Program-made: the position numbers and the translations under genes
Shown here: positions 6,780-14,661 of the stretch, piece after piece
Numbering within the stretch: position 1 is the first letter of the stretch
How the letters are laid out: each line of letters begins with the position of its first letter
The notes under the pieces: model-generated
Told to the model about the DNA's origin: nothing
What the model saw: the letters and a program-made list of their open reading frames with translations, nothing else
Database searches by the model: none
NCBI GenBank assembly: GCA_016303085.1
Contig: JAEDMI010000009.1
Span: forward strand, 1-27,084
DNA: 27,084 nt
Direction: 5' to 3'
From: Acetatifactor sp.
Lineage (GTDB): Bacteria > Bacillota > Clostridia > Lachnospirales > Lachnospiraceae

Positions 6780-8714
6780 ATGGCAGAGGAGAGAAAGCCC
6801 AAGGTAAATCACGGCCCCGGCGGACACGGCCCCAGAGGCCCCAGACCCAAAATTGAAAACCCCGGAAAACTGCTGAAAAGAGTGCTGGGTTATACCTTCA
6901 AGGATTATGCGGTTCATTGGACTGTTGTACTAATCTGTATTGTAATCACCGTGTTTGCATCATTACAGGGAACATTGTTCATCAAAACCCTGATTGACGA
7001 TTATATCGCACCGATGCTAAAACAGGCAAATCCGGACTTCGGTCCGTTGGCAGGTGCCATCGGAAGGGTGGTTTGCTTCTATGCACTGGGTATCATTGCA
7101 TCCTTTACCCAGTCCAGAATCATGATTTATGTAGCGCAGGGAACCATGCGGAACATGCGGGACGACATGTTTGAAAAGATGGAAAAGCTTCCCATCAAGT
7201 ATTTTGACACTCACGCACATGGCGATATCATGTCCATGTACACCAACGATATCGACACCATGCGGCAGATGATCAGCCAGAGTATTCCGCAGCTGATAAA
7301 CAGTGTGGTGTCCGTCATCGGAACCTTGGTATCCATGTTGATTCTGGATATTCCGTTGACAATAATAACGCTTGTTATGGTTGCGCTTATGATTGTTGCA
7401 GCAAAAAAAATAGGTACGCAGAGCAGCCGTTTCTTCCTGGCACAGCAGAAGGACCTTGGACAGCTCAACGGCTGTATCGAGGAGACTATGACCGGTCAGA
7501 AGGTGGTGAAGGTATTCTGCCATGAAAAGGAAAGCATGGAGCAGTTTAATGAGCTAAACGATCGGCTTTGCGAGAGCGCGTATAAAGCAAATAAGTTTGC
7601 CAATATCATGGGTCCCGTCAACGCACAGCTGGGAAATCTGAGCTATGTGGTCTGTGCGGTATCCGGCGGTATCCTGGCTATCACAGGTATATCGGGGCTG
7701 ACACTGGGAGCCCTTGCAGGATTTTTGTCCCTGAATAAGTCCTTCAGCATGCCAATCAACCAAATCAGTATGCAGTTTAACAGTATCATCATGGCTCTGG
7801 CAGGCGCGGACAGAATTTTCAAGCTGATGGACGAGACGCCTGAGCTTGACGAAGGCTATGTAGAGCTTGTGAATGCGGTGAAGAATGACAGAGGAGAGAT
7901 TGTCGAGAGTAAGGAGAGAACGGGTCTTTGGGCGTGGAAACACTACCACAGGGATTCCGATACCACAACCTATCAGGAACTGAAGGGAGACGTGGTGTTC
8001 GACCATGTGGATTTCGGCTATACGGACGAAAAGATGATTCTTCACGATATCGAACTTTACGCAAAACCGGGACAGAAGATCGCCTTTGTAGGTGCCACCG
8101 GTGCGGGGAAGACCACCATTACAAACTTGATTAACCGTTTCTACGACATACAGGACGGTAAAATCCGTTATGACGGTATCAATGTGAATAAGATTAAGAA
8201 AAACGACCTGAGACGTTCTCTGGGAATTGTGTTGCAGGATACCCATTTGTTTACCGGAACGGTCATGGAAAATATCCGTTACGGAAAGCTGGATGCAACA
8301 GATGAGGAAGTTATCAAAGCAGCGAAACTTGCAAATGCAGACGGATTTATCCGCAGGCTGCCCGATGGCTACAATACCATGCTTCACGGTGACGGTGCAA
8401 ACTTAAGCCAGGGGCAGAGACAGTTGCTGTCCATTGCGAGAGCTGCCATTGCTGACCCTCCGGTACTGATTTTGGACGAAGCTACCAGTTCCATCGACAC
8501 CAGAACAGAGAAACTGGTACAGCGGGGAATGGATGCGCTGATGAAGGGACGCACCAACTTCGTAATCGCCCACAGACTCTCCACGGTCAGAAACAGCGAC
8601 TGTATCATCGTGCTGGAGCAGGGGCGCATCATTGAGAAGGGTACTCATGACCAGCTGATTGAGCAGAAGGGCAAGTACTATCAGCTGTATACAGGGAATG
8701 CAATGGCGCAGTAG
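6780..8714 (+). CDS. ABC exporter, TMD-NBD half-transporter with intact ATPase site
   Basis: This 644-residue partner of the preceding half-transporter starts two bases after its stop. Residues 1-35 form a Gly/Pro/His-rich cytoplasmic extension. Six membrane helices and a C-terminal ATP-binding domain follow. Walker A is canonical (GATGAGKT, 438-445) and Walker B ends in LDE with catalytic Glu567. The signature is altered to LSQGQ (542-546). The degenerate features complement those of the first subunit: the catalytic site would combine this Walker A/B with the partner's VSGGQ, and the dead site would combine the partner's Asp496 with LSQGQ. A charged insert at about residues 360-400 (NAVKNDRGEIVESKERTG) lies between the TMD and NBD. 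The pair should form one heterodimeric efflux pump in the cytoplasmic membrane. Confidence 0.94.
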   Translation: MAEERKPKVNHGPGGHGPRGPRPKIENPGKLLKRVLGYTFKDYAVHWTVVLICIVITVFASLQGTLFIKTLIDDYIAPMLKQANPDFGPLAGAIGRVVCFYALGIIASFTQSRIMIYVAQGTMRNMRDDMFEKMEKLPIKYFDTHAHGDIMSMYTNDIDTMRQMISQSIPQLINSVVSVIGTLVSMLILDIPLTIITLVMVALMIVAAKKIGTQSSRFFLAQQKDLGQLNGCIEETMTGQKVVKVFCHEKESMEQFNELNDRLCESAYKANKFANIMGPVNAQLGNLSYVVCAVSGGILAITGISGLTLGALAGFLSLNKSFSMPINQISMQFNSIIMALAGADRIFKLMDETPELDEGYVELVNAVKNDRGEIVESKERTGLWAWKHYHRDSDTTTYQELKGDVVFDHVDFGYTDEKMILHDIELYAKPGQKIAFVGATGAGKTTITNLINRFYDIQDGKIRYDGINVNKIKKNDLRRSLGIVLQDTHLFTGTVMENIRYGKLDATDEEVIKAAKLANADGFIRRLPDGYNTMLHGDGANLSQGQRQLLSIARAAIADPPVLILDEATSSIDTRTEKLVQRGMDALMKGRTNFVIAHRLSTVRNSDCIIVLEQGRIIEKGTHDQLIEQKGKYYQLYTGNAMAQ

Positions 8715-8743
8715 ATTGCAACAGTTCCGCTCTCGGTAATTTT

Positions 8744-8882
8744 CCGGCAGTGATATGCCACACAGCTCTGTTCGACACGCTTTCGCTTGAGCCTTCGCAG
8801 TAACGGTACTAAGCTCGAAAGTACCTCGCTAAGTACCGACGCTCAGGACAGTCTCACATGGCTGTTTGGCGTATTCTGCCGG
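8744..8882. repeat. 139-bp imperfect palindromic element
   Basis: The intergenic region after the exporter holds a large imperfect inverted repeat. It starts CCGGCAG (8744-8750) and ends CTGCCGG (8876-8882). Inner paired blocks include GCCA/TGGC, ACAGC/GCTGT, TGAGC/GCTCA, and a central stem GGTACTAAGC (8805-8814) against GCTAAGTACC (8828-8837), with a 13-base loop. The two arms are of unequal length (about 71 and 55 bases). It could be a REP/MITE-like interspersed repeat, a structured RNA, or a complex terminator; there is no T-run after the 3' arm. No coding frame with a ribosome binding site is seen at 8715-8978. Confidence 0.55.
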
Positions 8883-8978
8883 GCGGTATGTAGGTGCCCG
8901 CAGACTTTGAGAATCATGATGAACGGTTACCCTGAACGTTAAGTTAGTCTGTAAATGTTGAATTAATGCTTAAACTGC

Positions 8979-9007
8979 TTGCAATCAGAAAAAAATCGTG
9001 CTATCCT
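8979..9007 (+). promoter_or_regulatory. Promoter of the FMN-riboswitch/ribU transcript
   Basis: TTGCAA (8979-8984) and TATCCT (9002-9007) are separated by 17 bases, with TG at 8999-9000 giving an extended -10. It lies about 25 bases before the first stem of the FMN riboswitch, the expected placement. Confidence 0.55.
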
Positions 9008-9031
9008 ACACAAGTAAACAAAATAAGAAAA

Positions 9032-9187
9032 TTCTTCGGGGTTGGGTGTAATTCCCTACTGGCGGTAAAGTCCGCGACCCGTGACAGGTGAGTGTCGGCT
9101 GCATGCAACAGCGACGGATTCAACTGTCATGGCTGACTCGGTGAAAGTCCGAGACCAACAGTAAAGTCTGGATGAAAGAAGAAGGTT
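9032..9187 (+). promoter_or_regulatory. FMN riboswitch (RFN element)
   Basis: The region carries the conserved RFN blocks in order: TTCGGGG...GGGTG near the 5' end, ATTCCCTACTGGCGGTAAAG, GTCCGCGACCC, the GTGAAAGTCCGAGACC segment, CAGTAAAGTCTGGATG, and a closing AGAAGAAGG. TTCTTC at 9032-9037 pairs with GAAGAA at 9178-9183 as P1. FMN binding to such aptamers turns off riboflavin synthesis or uptake genes, here by the terminator at 9239-9267. The downstream gene is ribU, which fits. Confidence 0.96.
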
Positions 9188-9238
9188 TGAACTGTCGTCC
9201 GGCGAAGCAAGGCGGCGGGTTTGAACAGTGTGTCTGTT

Positions 9239-9267
9239 GCCCCGAGTGTCATACTCGGGGCTTTTTT
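9239..9267 (+). terminator. Rho-independent terminator of the FMN riboswitch
   Basis: A perfect 9-bp stem, GCCCCGAGT (9239-9247) with ACTCGGGGC (9253-9261), has loop GTCAT and is followed by six T (9262-9267). It is about 50 bases after the aptamer and should be the FMN-dependent off-switch for ribU. Confidence 0.9.
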
Positions 9268-9268
9268 G

Positions 9269-9460
9269 CGCGCATAGGCAGAGTCAGAAAGCGGAAGCTG
9301 CCTATGCCATGTTGACATGAGCATAGGCAATTCCGTCTTTATGACGAGCAACGCGAACGAGAAACGCTGGAGGCGTTTCGAGTCTGCCTATGCGCGAGTA
9401 GCGAAGTTTTTTCTCCGGCGCGCGAGTAGCAGAGTCGAGCAACGCGAACGAGAAACGCTG
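9269..9460. repeat. Cluster of inverted and direct repeats between riboswitch and ribU
   Basis: This interval has nested repeats. A GCGCATAGGCAGA-type arm at about 9270-9284 faces its inverse (TCTGCCTATGCGC) at about 9383-9395. TGCCTATGC (9299-9307) faces GCATAGGCA (9321-9329). GAAACGC/GCGTTTC forms a hairpin at 9361-9379. A perfect 25-bp direct repeat occurs at 9345-9369 and 9436-9460, and an 11-bp direct repeat (GCGCGAGTAGC) at 9392-9402 and 9420-9430. No gene with a convincing start is present. A small hairpin (GCCGC/GCGGC, 9547-9560) lies just before the ribU ribosome binding site. Confidence 0.7.
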
Positions 9461-9578
9461 AAAAAGGCACACAAACGAGAAGAATTTTCCTGCAAAGCAC
9501 AGGGATTGACGGAATTCAGGAGCCGGCAGTCCGGAATGTGTGAATGGCCGCAGAAGCGGCAGAATGGAGGAAAAGAAA

Positions 9579-10313
9579 ATGAACAAATTATTTACCGATG
9601 TGGCAAAAAATGCTACATATGTCCTGAGCTTCTTTGCAATTATTGTTGCACTGTTTGTGGTGGCACTCATTCTGGAGAGGCTGATTCAAAAAAAGAACAA
9701 TGTCAAGGAGCCGGTATTCACTACCAGAAAGGTGGCAGTTATCGGTATGTTTTCAGCGGTTTCTGCCGTATTGATGCTGTTTGAAATTCCATTACCCTTT
9801 GCCCCGGGCTTTTATAAGCTGGATTTCAGTGAACTGCCAATTTTGATTGGCACCTTTGCCTATGGGCCTGCGGCAGGTGTCATGATGGAGTTTATCAAAA
9901 TCCTGTTGAAGCTTGTCATGAAGGGTACCAGCACAGCATTTGTGGGAGAACTGGCAAACTTTGCTGTGGGTTGCAGCCTTGTCCTTCCTGCATCCCTGAT
10001 TTATCTGATTAAGAAGAATAAGAAAAGTGCAATTATAGCTTGCGTGACAGGAACACTGATTCTCACAGTTTTCGGAACAGCCTTCAATGCTGTCTATCTG
10101 CTCCCTGCTTTTGCTGCTATGTTCCATATGCCGATGGAGGAACTGTTGGCTATGGGAAGCGCAATCAATCCTCTGGTGACGGAGGGAAGCATCGTCAGCT
10201 TCGTGGTGGCTTGTGTGGCACCGCTGAATTTGATTAAAGGTGTCAGTGTGTCTCTGGTGACACTGTTGGTATACAAGCCCCTAAGCCCCATCATCAAAAA
10301 CGGGCACAGATAA
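9579..10313 (+). CDS. ribU: Riboflavin ECF transporter substrate-specificity component RibU
   Basis: This 244-residue membrane protein has an N-terminal helix (about 13-35), a basic loop, then hydrophobic segments covering most of the remainder. The segment LFEIPLPFAPGFYKLDFSELPILIGTFAYGP (about 68-98) matches the RibU family motif that lines the riboflavin pocket. RibU works with the shared EcfT/EcfA/EcfA' energising module, which is not encoded here. I take the ATG at 9579: GGAGG sits at 9566-9570, 8 bases upstream. An in-frame GTG at 9540 would add 13 residues but lacks a ribosome binding site. The FMN riboswitch 390 bases upstream independently supports riboflavin uptake. The ~310-base gap between the riboswitch terminator and the start codon is unusual. 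Confidence 0.93.
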   Translation: MNKLFTDVAKNATYVLSFFAIIVALFVVALILERLIQKKNNVKEPVFTTRKVAVIGMFSAVSAVLMLFEIPLPFAPGFYKLDFSELPILIGTFAYGPAAGVMMEFIKILLKLVMKGTSTAFVGELANFAVGCSLVLPASLIYLIKKNKKSAIIACVTGTLILTVFGTAFNAVYLLPAFAAMFHMPMEELLAMGSAINPLVTEGSIVSFVVACVAPLNLIKGVSVSLVTLLVYKPLSPIIKNGHR

Positions 10314-10368
10314 TAATCTGTACCCGGGCAATGTCATGATGCCGGAGGAACATTTATTTCACATCGGG

Positions 10369-10401
10369 AGGAAGAACTTCGCAGGAGGTTCTTCCTTTTT
10401 T
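10369..10401 (+). terminator. Rho-independent terminator after ribU
   Basis: AGGAAGAAC (10369-10377) pairs with GTTCTTCCT (10388-10396), a 9-bp stem with a 10-base loop, and runs into six T. It ends the ribU transcript about 55 bases after the stop. Confidence 0.88.
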
Positions 10402-10475
10402 CTATAGAAAATCTTTTGAAATTCCTGCGTAATTTATAAAGGAAAGTCTGTTAGAATTTTTTCCCATAAAAGGTA

Positions 10476-10504
10476 TTGACATGTCAAGTGAATTAATGTA
10501 TTAT
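10476..10504 (+). promoter_or_regulatory. Promoter for the MacAB-like operon, with 12-bp palindrome over the -35
   Basis: TTGACA (10476-10481) and TATTAT (10499-10504) have a 17-base spacer. The -35 box is the first half of the perfect palindrome TTGACATGTCAA (10476-10487), a possible operator. Transcription would start near 10511, giving a leader of about 90 bases. Confidence 0.6.
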
Positions 10505-10555
10505 GCAAGCAGTACAACAATACAACAATACAGCAATGCAAAAAGGAATATTGAG

Positions 10556-10603
10556 ATGAACGGTACAATATGCTGTAAGGGCATGGTGCTGAGGAGGGAA
10601 TGA
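10556..10603 (+). CDS. Possible 15-codon leader peptide abutting the ABC ATPase gene
   Basis: The frame encodes MNGTICCKGMVLRRE. Its TGA (10601-10603) is immediately followed by the ATG of the ABC ATPase at 10604. AAAGGA at 10542-10547 lies 8 bases before its ATG. The ATPase gene's own GAGGAGGG site lies inside the last codons of this frame, so translation of the leader would sweep over it. Translational coupling or an uptake of stalling signals is possible. The frame is short enough to be chance, but the start signal and junction are both good. Confidence 0.35.
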   Translation: MNGTICCKGMVLRRE

Positions 10604-11323
10604 ATGGGCGCATTGGTGGAAATCAGGGATATGTGTAAGATATATAATCCCGGTGAAAATGAGGTCAGAGCTCTGGATAATGTGAGCGTGACCATCGAAG
10701 AAGGAGAATTTGTGGCAATCATCGGACAGTCCGGCAGCGGAAAGTCTACACTGATGAACATGCTGGGGTGTCTGGATGTGCCAAGCAGCGGTACATATAA
10801 GCTGCACGGGCAGAGTGTGTCGGAACTGGACGATGATGAACTGTCGGACATCAGAAACAGAGAAATCGGGTTTATCTTTCAGGGCTTCAACCTGATACCG
10901 AATCTGACAGCGCTGGAAAATGTGGAACTGCCGCTGATATACAGGGGTGTAAGCAGGTCAAAACGGCTGGAACTGGCCCGGGTGGCACTGGAAAAGGTCG
11001 GATTGGGACACCGTATGGAGCATAAGCCGGCAGAGATGTCCGGCGGACAACAGCAGCGTGTAGCCATTGCCCGGGCGATTGCTCAGGCGCCTCCCGTGAT
11101 TTTGGCGGATGAACCAACGGGTAATCTGGATTCTCACTCCACGCAGGAAATTCTGGGAATCATAAAGGAACTTCACGGGGAAGGCAGGACGGTGATTTTG
11201 ATTACCCATGACAATGAAATAGCAGCGCAGGCAAAACGTGTTATCAAGATAAAGGACGGGCGGATTGAGAGCGATTCCGAAAACCTTATGCCCGCAGGAG
11301 GAGAGAACGATGAAGAGAGATAA
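10604..11323 (+). CDS. MacB/LolD-type ABC transporter ATP-binding protein
   Basis: This 239-residue cytoplasmic ATPase has Walker A GQSGSGKST (41-49), Q-loop FQGFNLIPNLTALENVELPL (from about 92), signature MSGGQQQR (145-152), Walker B VILADE (165-170) and the following PTGNLDS. The NLDS and ENVELPL segments are typical of the MacB/LolD/FtsE branch that powers mechanotransmission-type transporters rather than bulk importers. The start has GAGGAGGG at 5-base spacing. It overlaps the adaptor gene by 14 bases, and the permease follows, giving a three-gene set in the order ATPase, adaptor, permease. In Firmicutes such sets export peptides, bacteriocins or drugs, or sense antimicrobial peptides; no two-component system is seen nearby. 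Confidence 0.94.
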   Translation: MGALVEIRDMCKIYNPGENEVRALDNVSVTIEEGEFVAIIGQSGSGKSTLMNMLGCLDVPSSGTYKLHGQSVSELDDDELSDIRNREIGFIFQGFNLIPNLTALENVELPLIYRGVSRSKRLELARVALEKVGLGHRMEHKPAEMSGGQQQRVAIARAIAQAPPVILADEPTGNLDSHSTQEILGIIKELHGEGRTVILITHDNEIAAQAKRVIKIKDGRIESDSENLMPAGGENDEER

Positions 11324-12830
11324 AGTAAAGGCAGCAGAAACAGTAAGCGTGGAACAGAAGCCCAAGAAGAGAAGAAAGCATAAGAAAGCACCCATTATCA
11401 TAGCGGTTATTGTGATTCTGCTGGTTGTTGTTAAGCTGGTAAGCTGCAGCGGGGCGGGTGCGGCGGAACCTGTTGTGACAACAACCCTGCCTTTCAGAGG
11501 AGACTTACAGGACAGCGTCAGCACAAGCGGAACGGTGGAGAGTGAGACAATGAAGGTCATCTATGCACCCGCAAGCGGCACAATCGGCACTGTCAACGCG
11601 GAGGCGGGAGAAGCCGTGAAGGCGGGGGAGCTGCTTATCGGCTATGACATGGAGGAGATGGAAAGAACTCTGAGACAGTCTGAATTACAACTACAGAGAA
11701 GTACAGCGGGATATGAGGGAGTATATGCACAGAATGCCGATAACCTGGCGAAGCTGAATGAAGCAAACCTCAATTTGAAAGTACTCAATCAGCAGCTTGC
11801 GGATTATGAGGCATATTTGACAAATCTTCAAAACAATCTGGAAAAGAGTCAGAGAGACACCTCGAATGCGTTGGCAGCGGAAAATTATAATCTGACCGAA
11901 AAACTGAAAACATTGACTCCGGGAAGCGATGAATACAATCAGGTCAGCAGCCAGCTTTCCAGAAATAATTATCTGCAGCAGATAGCTTCCTCCTCGGATT
12001 ATGTGGCAGAGACACAGGCAGAAATTGCCAGAGTACAGAAGGAAATCGCAAACTGCGAAGCCTACAAGGCGAAGATGGAAACCCAGAAGAGTACCGGCGA
12101 AGCAGGTATCTTGAGCTCCTATGACAAGACGCAGCAGGAGGTGGACAGAGAGCTTGCCGATATGTCCTACTCGGAGGCAGAGGAGGAATATATAAGGGCA
12201 AAAGCGGGTATCACTGCCGAGTTTGACGGTATCATCACGGAAAGCAGTGCGGTGCCCGGCGCCGGCGTTACCAGAGGAATGCAGCTGATGACTCTGGAGA
12301 GCAGCGAGAACATTAAGGTGTCTTTCAATGCATCCAAATATGATGTGGAAAAACTGAAGGTGGGACAAAAAGCACAGATAACCATCTCCGGCAGGGTATA
12401 TGAGGGAGAGGTCAGCAAGATAGACAGAATGGCGGTGAGAAACGAATCCAACACACCCATGGTGGGAGCCGAGATTCATATACTCAATGCCGATGATGAG
12501 ATTATTCTGGGCATGGATGCCAAAATACTGATTTACACCGATAAGACGGAAAATGCACTGTTGATTCCCGTGGAGGCAATCAATGCAGACAAGGACGGCG
12601 ATTTTTTGTATGTGGCGGAGAATGGTGTTGTAGTGAGAAAGCCCATTGTCTGCGGCATATCCACCGACAGCTATACGGAGGTGCTGGAAGGTATCACGGA
12701 GCAGGATGCAATTATACTGACATCCTCTGTCAATCTGGAAGAGGGAATGGCGGTGACAGTAATACCGGACCTTACATCCGGCTCAGCGGGTGAGGACAAA
12801 ATGCCCATCAGCATTTCCGTGGGTCAATAA
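11310..12830 (+). CDS. HlyD/MacA-like membrane fusion (adaptor) protein
   Basis: The 506-residue product starts at the ATG at 11310, with AGGAGG upstream; upstream in-frame extension lacks a site. Residues 1-26 are highly basic and cytoplasmic. A single membrane anchor spans about 28-47 (APIIIAVIVILLVVVKLVSC). The outside portion begins with a lipoyl-like half (IYAPASGTIGTVNAEAGEAVKAGELLIGYD, about 86-115). A long coiled-coil hairpin rich in Gln, Leu, Ala and Glu runs from about 117 to 290. The second lipoyl half (GITAEFDGIITESSAVPGAGV) and a beta-barrel region (LKVGQKAQITISGRVYEGEVSKID) follow. This is the MacA/HlyD layout; in Gram-positive bacteria it acts as an extracytoplasmic adaptor for the permease. 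The coiled coil is relatively long. Confidence 0.9.
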   Translation: MKRDKVKAAETVSVEQKPKKRRKHKKAPIIIAVIVILLVVVKLVSCSGAGAAEPVVTTTLPFRGDLQDSVSTSGTVESETMKVIYAPASGTIGTVNAEAGEAVKAGELLIGYDMEEMERTLRQSELQLQRSTAGYEGVYAQNADNLAKLNEANLNLKVLNQQLADYEAYLTNLQNNLEKSQRDTSNALAAENYNLTEKLKTLTPGSDEYNQVSSQLSRNNYLQQIASSSDYVAETQAEIARVQKEIANCEAYKAKMETQKSTGEAGILSSYDKTQQEVDRELADMSYSEAEEEYIRAKAGITAEFDGIITESSAVPGAGVTRGMQLMTLESSENIKVSFNASKYDVEKLKVGQKAQITISGRVYEGEVSKIDRMAVRNESNTPMVGAEIHILNADDEIILGMDAKILIYTDKTENALLIPVEAINADKDGDFLYVAENGVVVRKPIVCGISTDSYTEVLEGITEQDAIILTSSVNLEEGMAVTVIPDLTSGSAGEDKMPISISVGQ

Positions 12831-12842
12831 GGAGTGACATAT

Positions 12843-14057
12843 ATGGCACAGATATGGGAATACATTAAGATAGCCCTGATGAATATAAAGAGCAACAAGG
12901 GACGTTCCTTTTTGACCATGCTGGGCATTATCATAGGTATCTCTTCCGTGATTATGATTATTTCCATCGGAAACGGGGTCAAGGGAGGTATCAACAGTGA
13001 ACTGAACAGCATGGCGGGCGGTCAGTTGTATATCTATTCCTACGGAGACAATGACGAGGGAATCAGCGTGGAGTTTACAGATGAGGATGTGGATGCCATT
13101 CTGGAGAAGGTGCCCCATGTAAAGGCGGTGACGCCGAAATGGGGGTTCAACGGTACGGCTTCCGGCAGGAAAGGTGTATTCGGCGCCAACGCATCCTTCG
13201 GCATGCCCGGGCTGGAATATTCCGGCAACGATCCTATTATTAAAGGAAGATATTTTACGGAAAGTGATTACTATTCCGGAAACAGAGTCTGCGTTATCAC
13301 CGAAAACAGTGCGAGGATTCTCTTCGGAACAACAAACGTAATCGGAATGACCTTTGACTATACCATGTACGGAGTGACACAGGAGTTTACCGTTGTGGGA
13401 ATCCGGCAGGACAGTGCGTCTATGTTGTCCGGGCTCATGGTTTCCGACACAGTCTCCATGGAGGCACCGCTGACAGTGATTTCTTCCGCTTATGGATTTT
13501 ACGTTTCAAATAACGATTTGCTGATTATCAGCGACAGCGCGGAGAATTCCACTCAGGTTGCAACGGATGTTGTAAGACTTATGGAAAACCGCCACAATGT
13601 CCGGGGAAAAAATGCAATCAATGTGGAAAATTTTAACGATTACATGAGCCAGATGGATCAGATATTGAGCTATATCACGGTGTTTGTAGTGTTTGTGGCA
13701 GCTATCTCCCTTCTGGTTGGCGGAATCGGTGTCATGAATATCATGCTGGTATCCGTCACGGAGCGGACCAGAGAAATCGGAATCCGGAAATCTCTGGGTG
13801 CAAGGACAGGGTCCATACTGATGCAGTTTTTGTCGGAATCCGCCATCATCACACTGCTGGGCGGACTTATCGGTATCGCCATCGGTGTGGCGGGTGCTTA
13901 CGGCGTATGCTCTCTGATTGGATTTACGGCGAGGGTGGAAGTGAGCACGGTACTGGGAGCCAGTCTGTTCTCCTCGGCGGTAGGTATTTTCTTTGGTATT
14001 TATCCCGCCAGAAAAGCGGCCCGGTTGAGCCCCATTGAGGCTCTTCGGCACGAGTAA
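12843..14057 (+). CDS. MacB-like ABC transporter permease (FtsX/MacB_PCD)
   Basis: This 404-residue permease has the MacB layout. A first membrane helix lies at about 20-45 after the conserved ALMNIKSNKGRSFLTMLGIIIGISSVI motif. An extracytoplasmic MacB_PCD domain covers about 50-270. Three C-terminal helices form the FtsX domain (about 280-400), with the strongly conserved VGGIGVMNIMLVSVTERTREIGIRKSLGA and the final PARKAARLSPIEALRHE. The start at 12843 has AAGGAG eight bases upstream; a GTG at 12834 in frame is less likely. The gene is 12 bases after the adaptor gene and completes the ATPase-adaptor-permease set. The terminator at 14113-14139 follows. Confidence 0.94.
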   Translation: MAQIWEYIKIALMNIKSNKGRSFLTMLGIIIGISSVIMIISIGNGVKGGINSELNSMAGGQLYIYSYGDNDEGISVEFTDEDVDAILEKVPHVKAVTPKWGFNGTASGRKGVFGANASFGMPGLEYSGNDPIIKGRYFTESDYYSGNRVCVITENSARILFGTTNVIGMTFDYTMYGVTQEFTVVGIRQDSASMLSGLMVSDTVSMEAPLTVISSAYGFYVSNNDLLIISDSAENSTQVATDVVRLMENRHNVRGKNAINVENFNDYMSQMDQILSYITVFVVFVAAISLLVGGIGVMNIMLVSVTERTREIGIRKSLGARTGSILMQFLSESAIITLLGGLIGIAIGVAGAYGVCSLIGFTARVEVSTVLGASLFSSAVGIFFGIYPARKAARLSPIEALRHE

Positions 14058-14112
14058 ATAGGGCTTGCAATTTAATTTCTTTTCGTGTAAAATTTGATAA
14101 AGGAATTCCTAT

Positions 14113-14139
14113 AAAGCACCTACTTTGTAGGTGCTTTTT
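14113..14139 (+). terminator. Rho-independent terminator after the MacAB-like operon
   Basis: AAAGCACCTAC (14113-14123) pairs perfectly with GTAGGTGCTTT (14127-14137), with a three-base loop and a short T-run. It separates the exporter operon from the ycxB-like and tsa genes. Confidence 0.85.
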
Positions 14140-14172
14140 AGGGTATAAGGAGTATTGCAAAAGGAGTACGCG

Positions 14173-14646
14173 ATGATAGAACTGGATGTTAAAATTGAGG
14201 CGAAGGATTTGTATGATTACATGCTGCGCCATTCCTACAACAGTCCTGCCGGTATTATCGGCAACTGCTTCGGAGCCCTGATGATCGTCTTTGCGGCAAT
14301 GACGGGACAATGGTTGTATCTGGTGTTTGGTCTGATTATTCTGTTGTACCTTCCCTGCACTCTGGCTATCCGAAGCAAGCAGCAGGTGTTAAGCAATCCA
14401 AGCTTTCAGCAGCCCCTTCATTATGTTGTGGATCACGATGGGATTACCATATCCCAGGGTGAGGATTCGGTACAGTATCTTTGGGAGGATTTGTATAAAG
14501 CGGTTTCCACGGGAAGAAGCATTATTGTCTATACATCGAAGATAAACGCCACAATTTTTCCGAAAAAGCAGATGGGTGACAAGGGTAAACTTGTCATCGA
14601 AATGATTTACGTTCATCTGCCGTCAAAGAAAGTAAATATTCGCTAA
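14173..14646 (+). CDS. YcxB-like family membrane protein
   Basis: The 157-residue protein begins IELDVKIEAKDLYDYMLRHSYNS, which resembles YcxB-like (YcxB/YkuA-type) proteins. Two adjacent hydrophobic helices follow at about 28-45 and 48-66, then a soluble C-terminal domain with HDGITISQGEDSVQYLWEDLYKAV, in which the 'W.dl..v' pattern is characteristic of the family. The family's function is unknown. AAGGAG six bases upstream supports the ATG at 14173 over an upstream TTG. It lies 15 bases before tsaE and probably shares its transcript; no separate promoter was obvious between them. Confidence is limited to family level. Confidence 0.72.
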   Translation: MIELDVKIEAKDLYDYMLRHSYNSPAGIIGNCFGALMIVFAAMTGQWLYLVFGLIILLYLPCTLAIRSKQQVLSNPSFQQPLHYVVDHDGITISQGEDSVQYLWEDLYKAVSTGRSIIVYTSKINATIFPKKQMGDKGKLVIEMIYVHLPSKKVNIR

Positions 14647-14661
14647 TGATGAGGCGACAAA

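Noticed and set aside
9345..9460. Direct repeats considered as a CRISPR array
   Set aside because: Only two 25-bp copies exist, spacing is 91 bp, the intervening sequence itself contains repeats, and no cas genes are near.
9317..9784. 155-codon plus-strand frame across the repeat cluster and the start of ribU
   Set aside because: It overlaps ribU in another frame, is built from the repeats, is Arg/Lys-rich and has no ribosome binding site.
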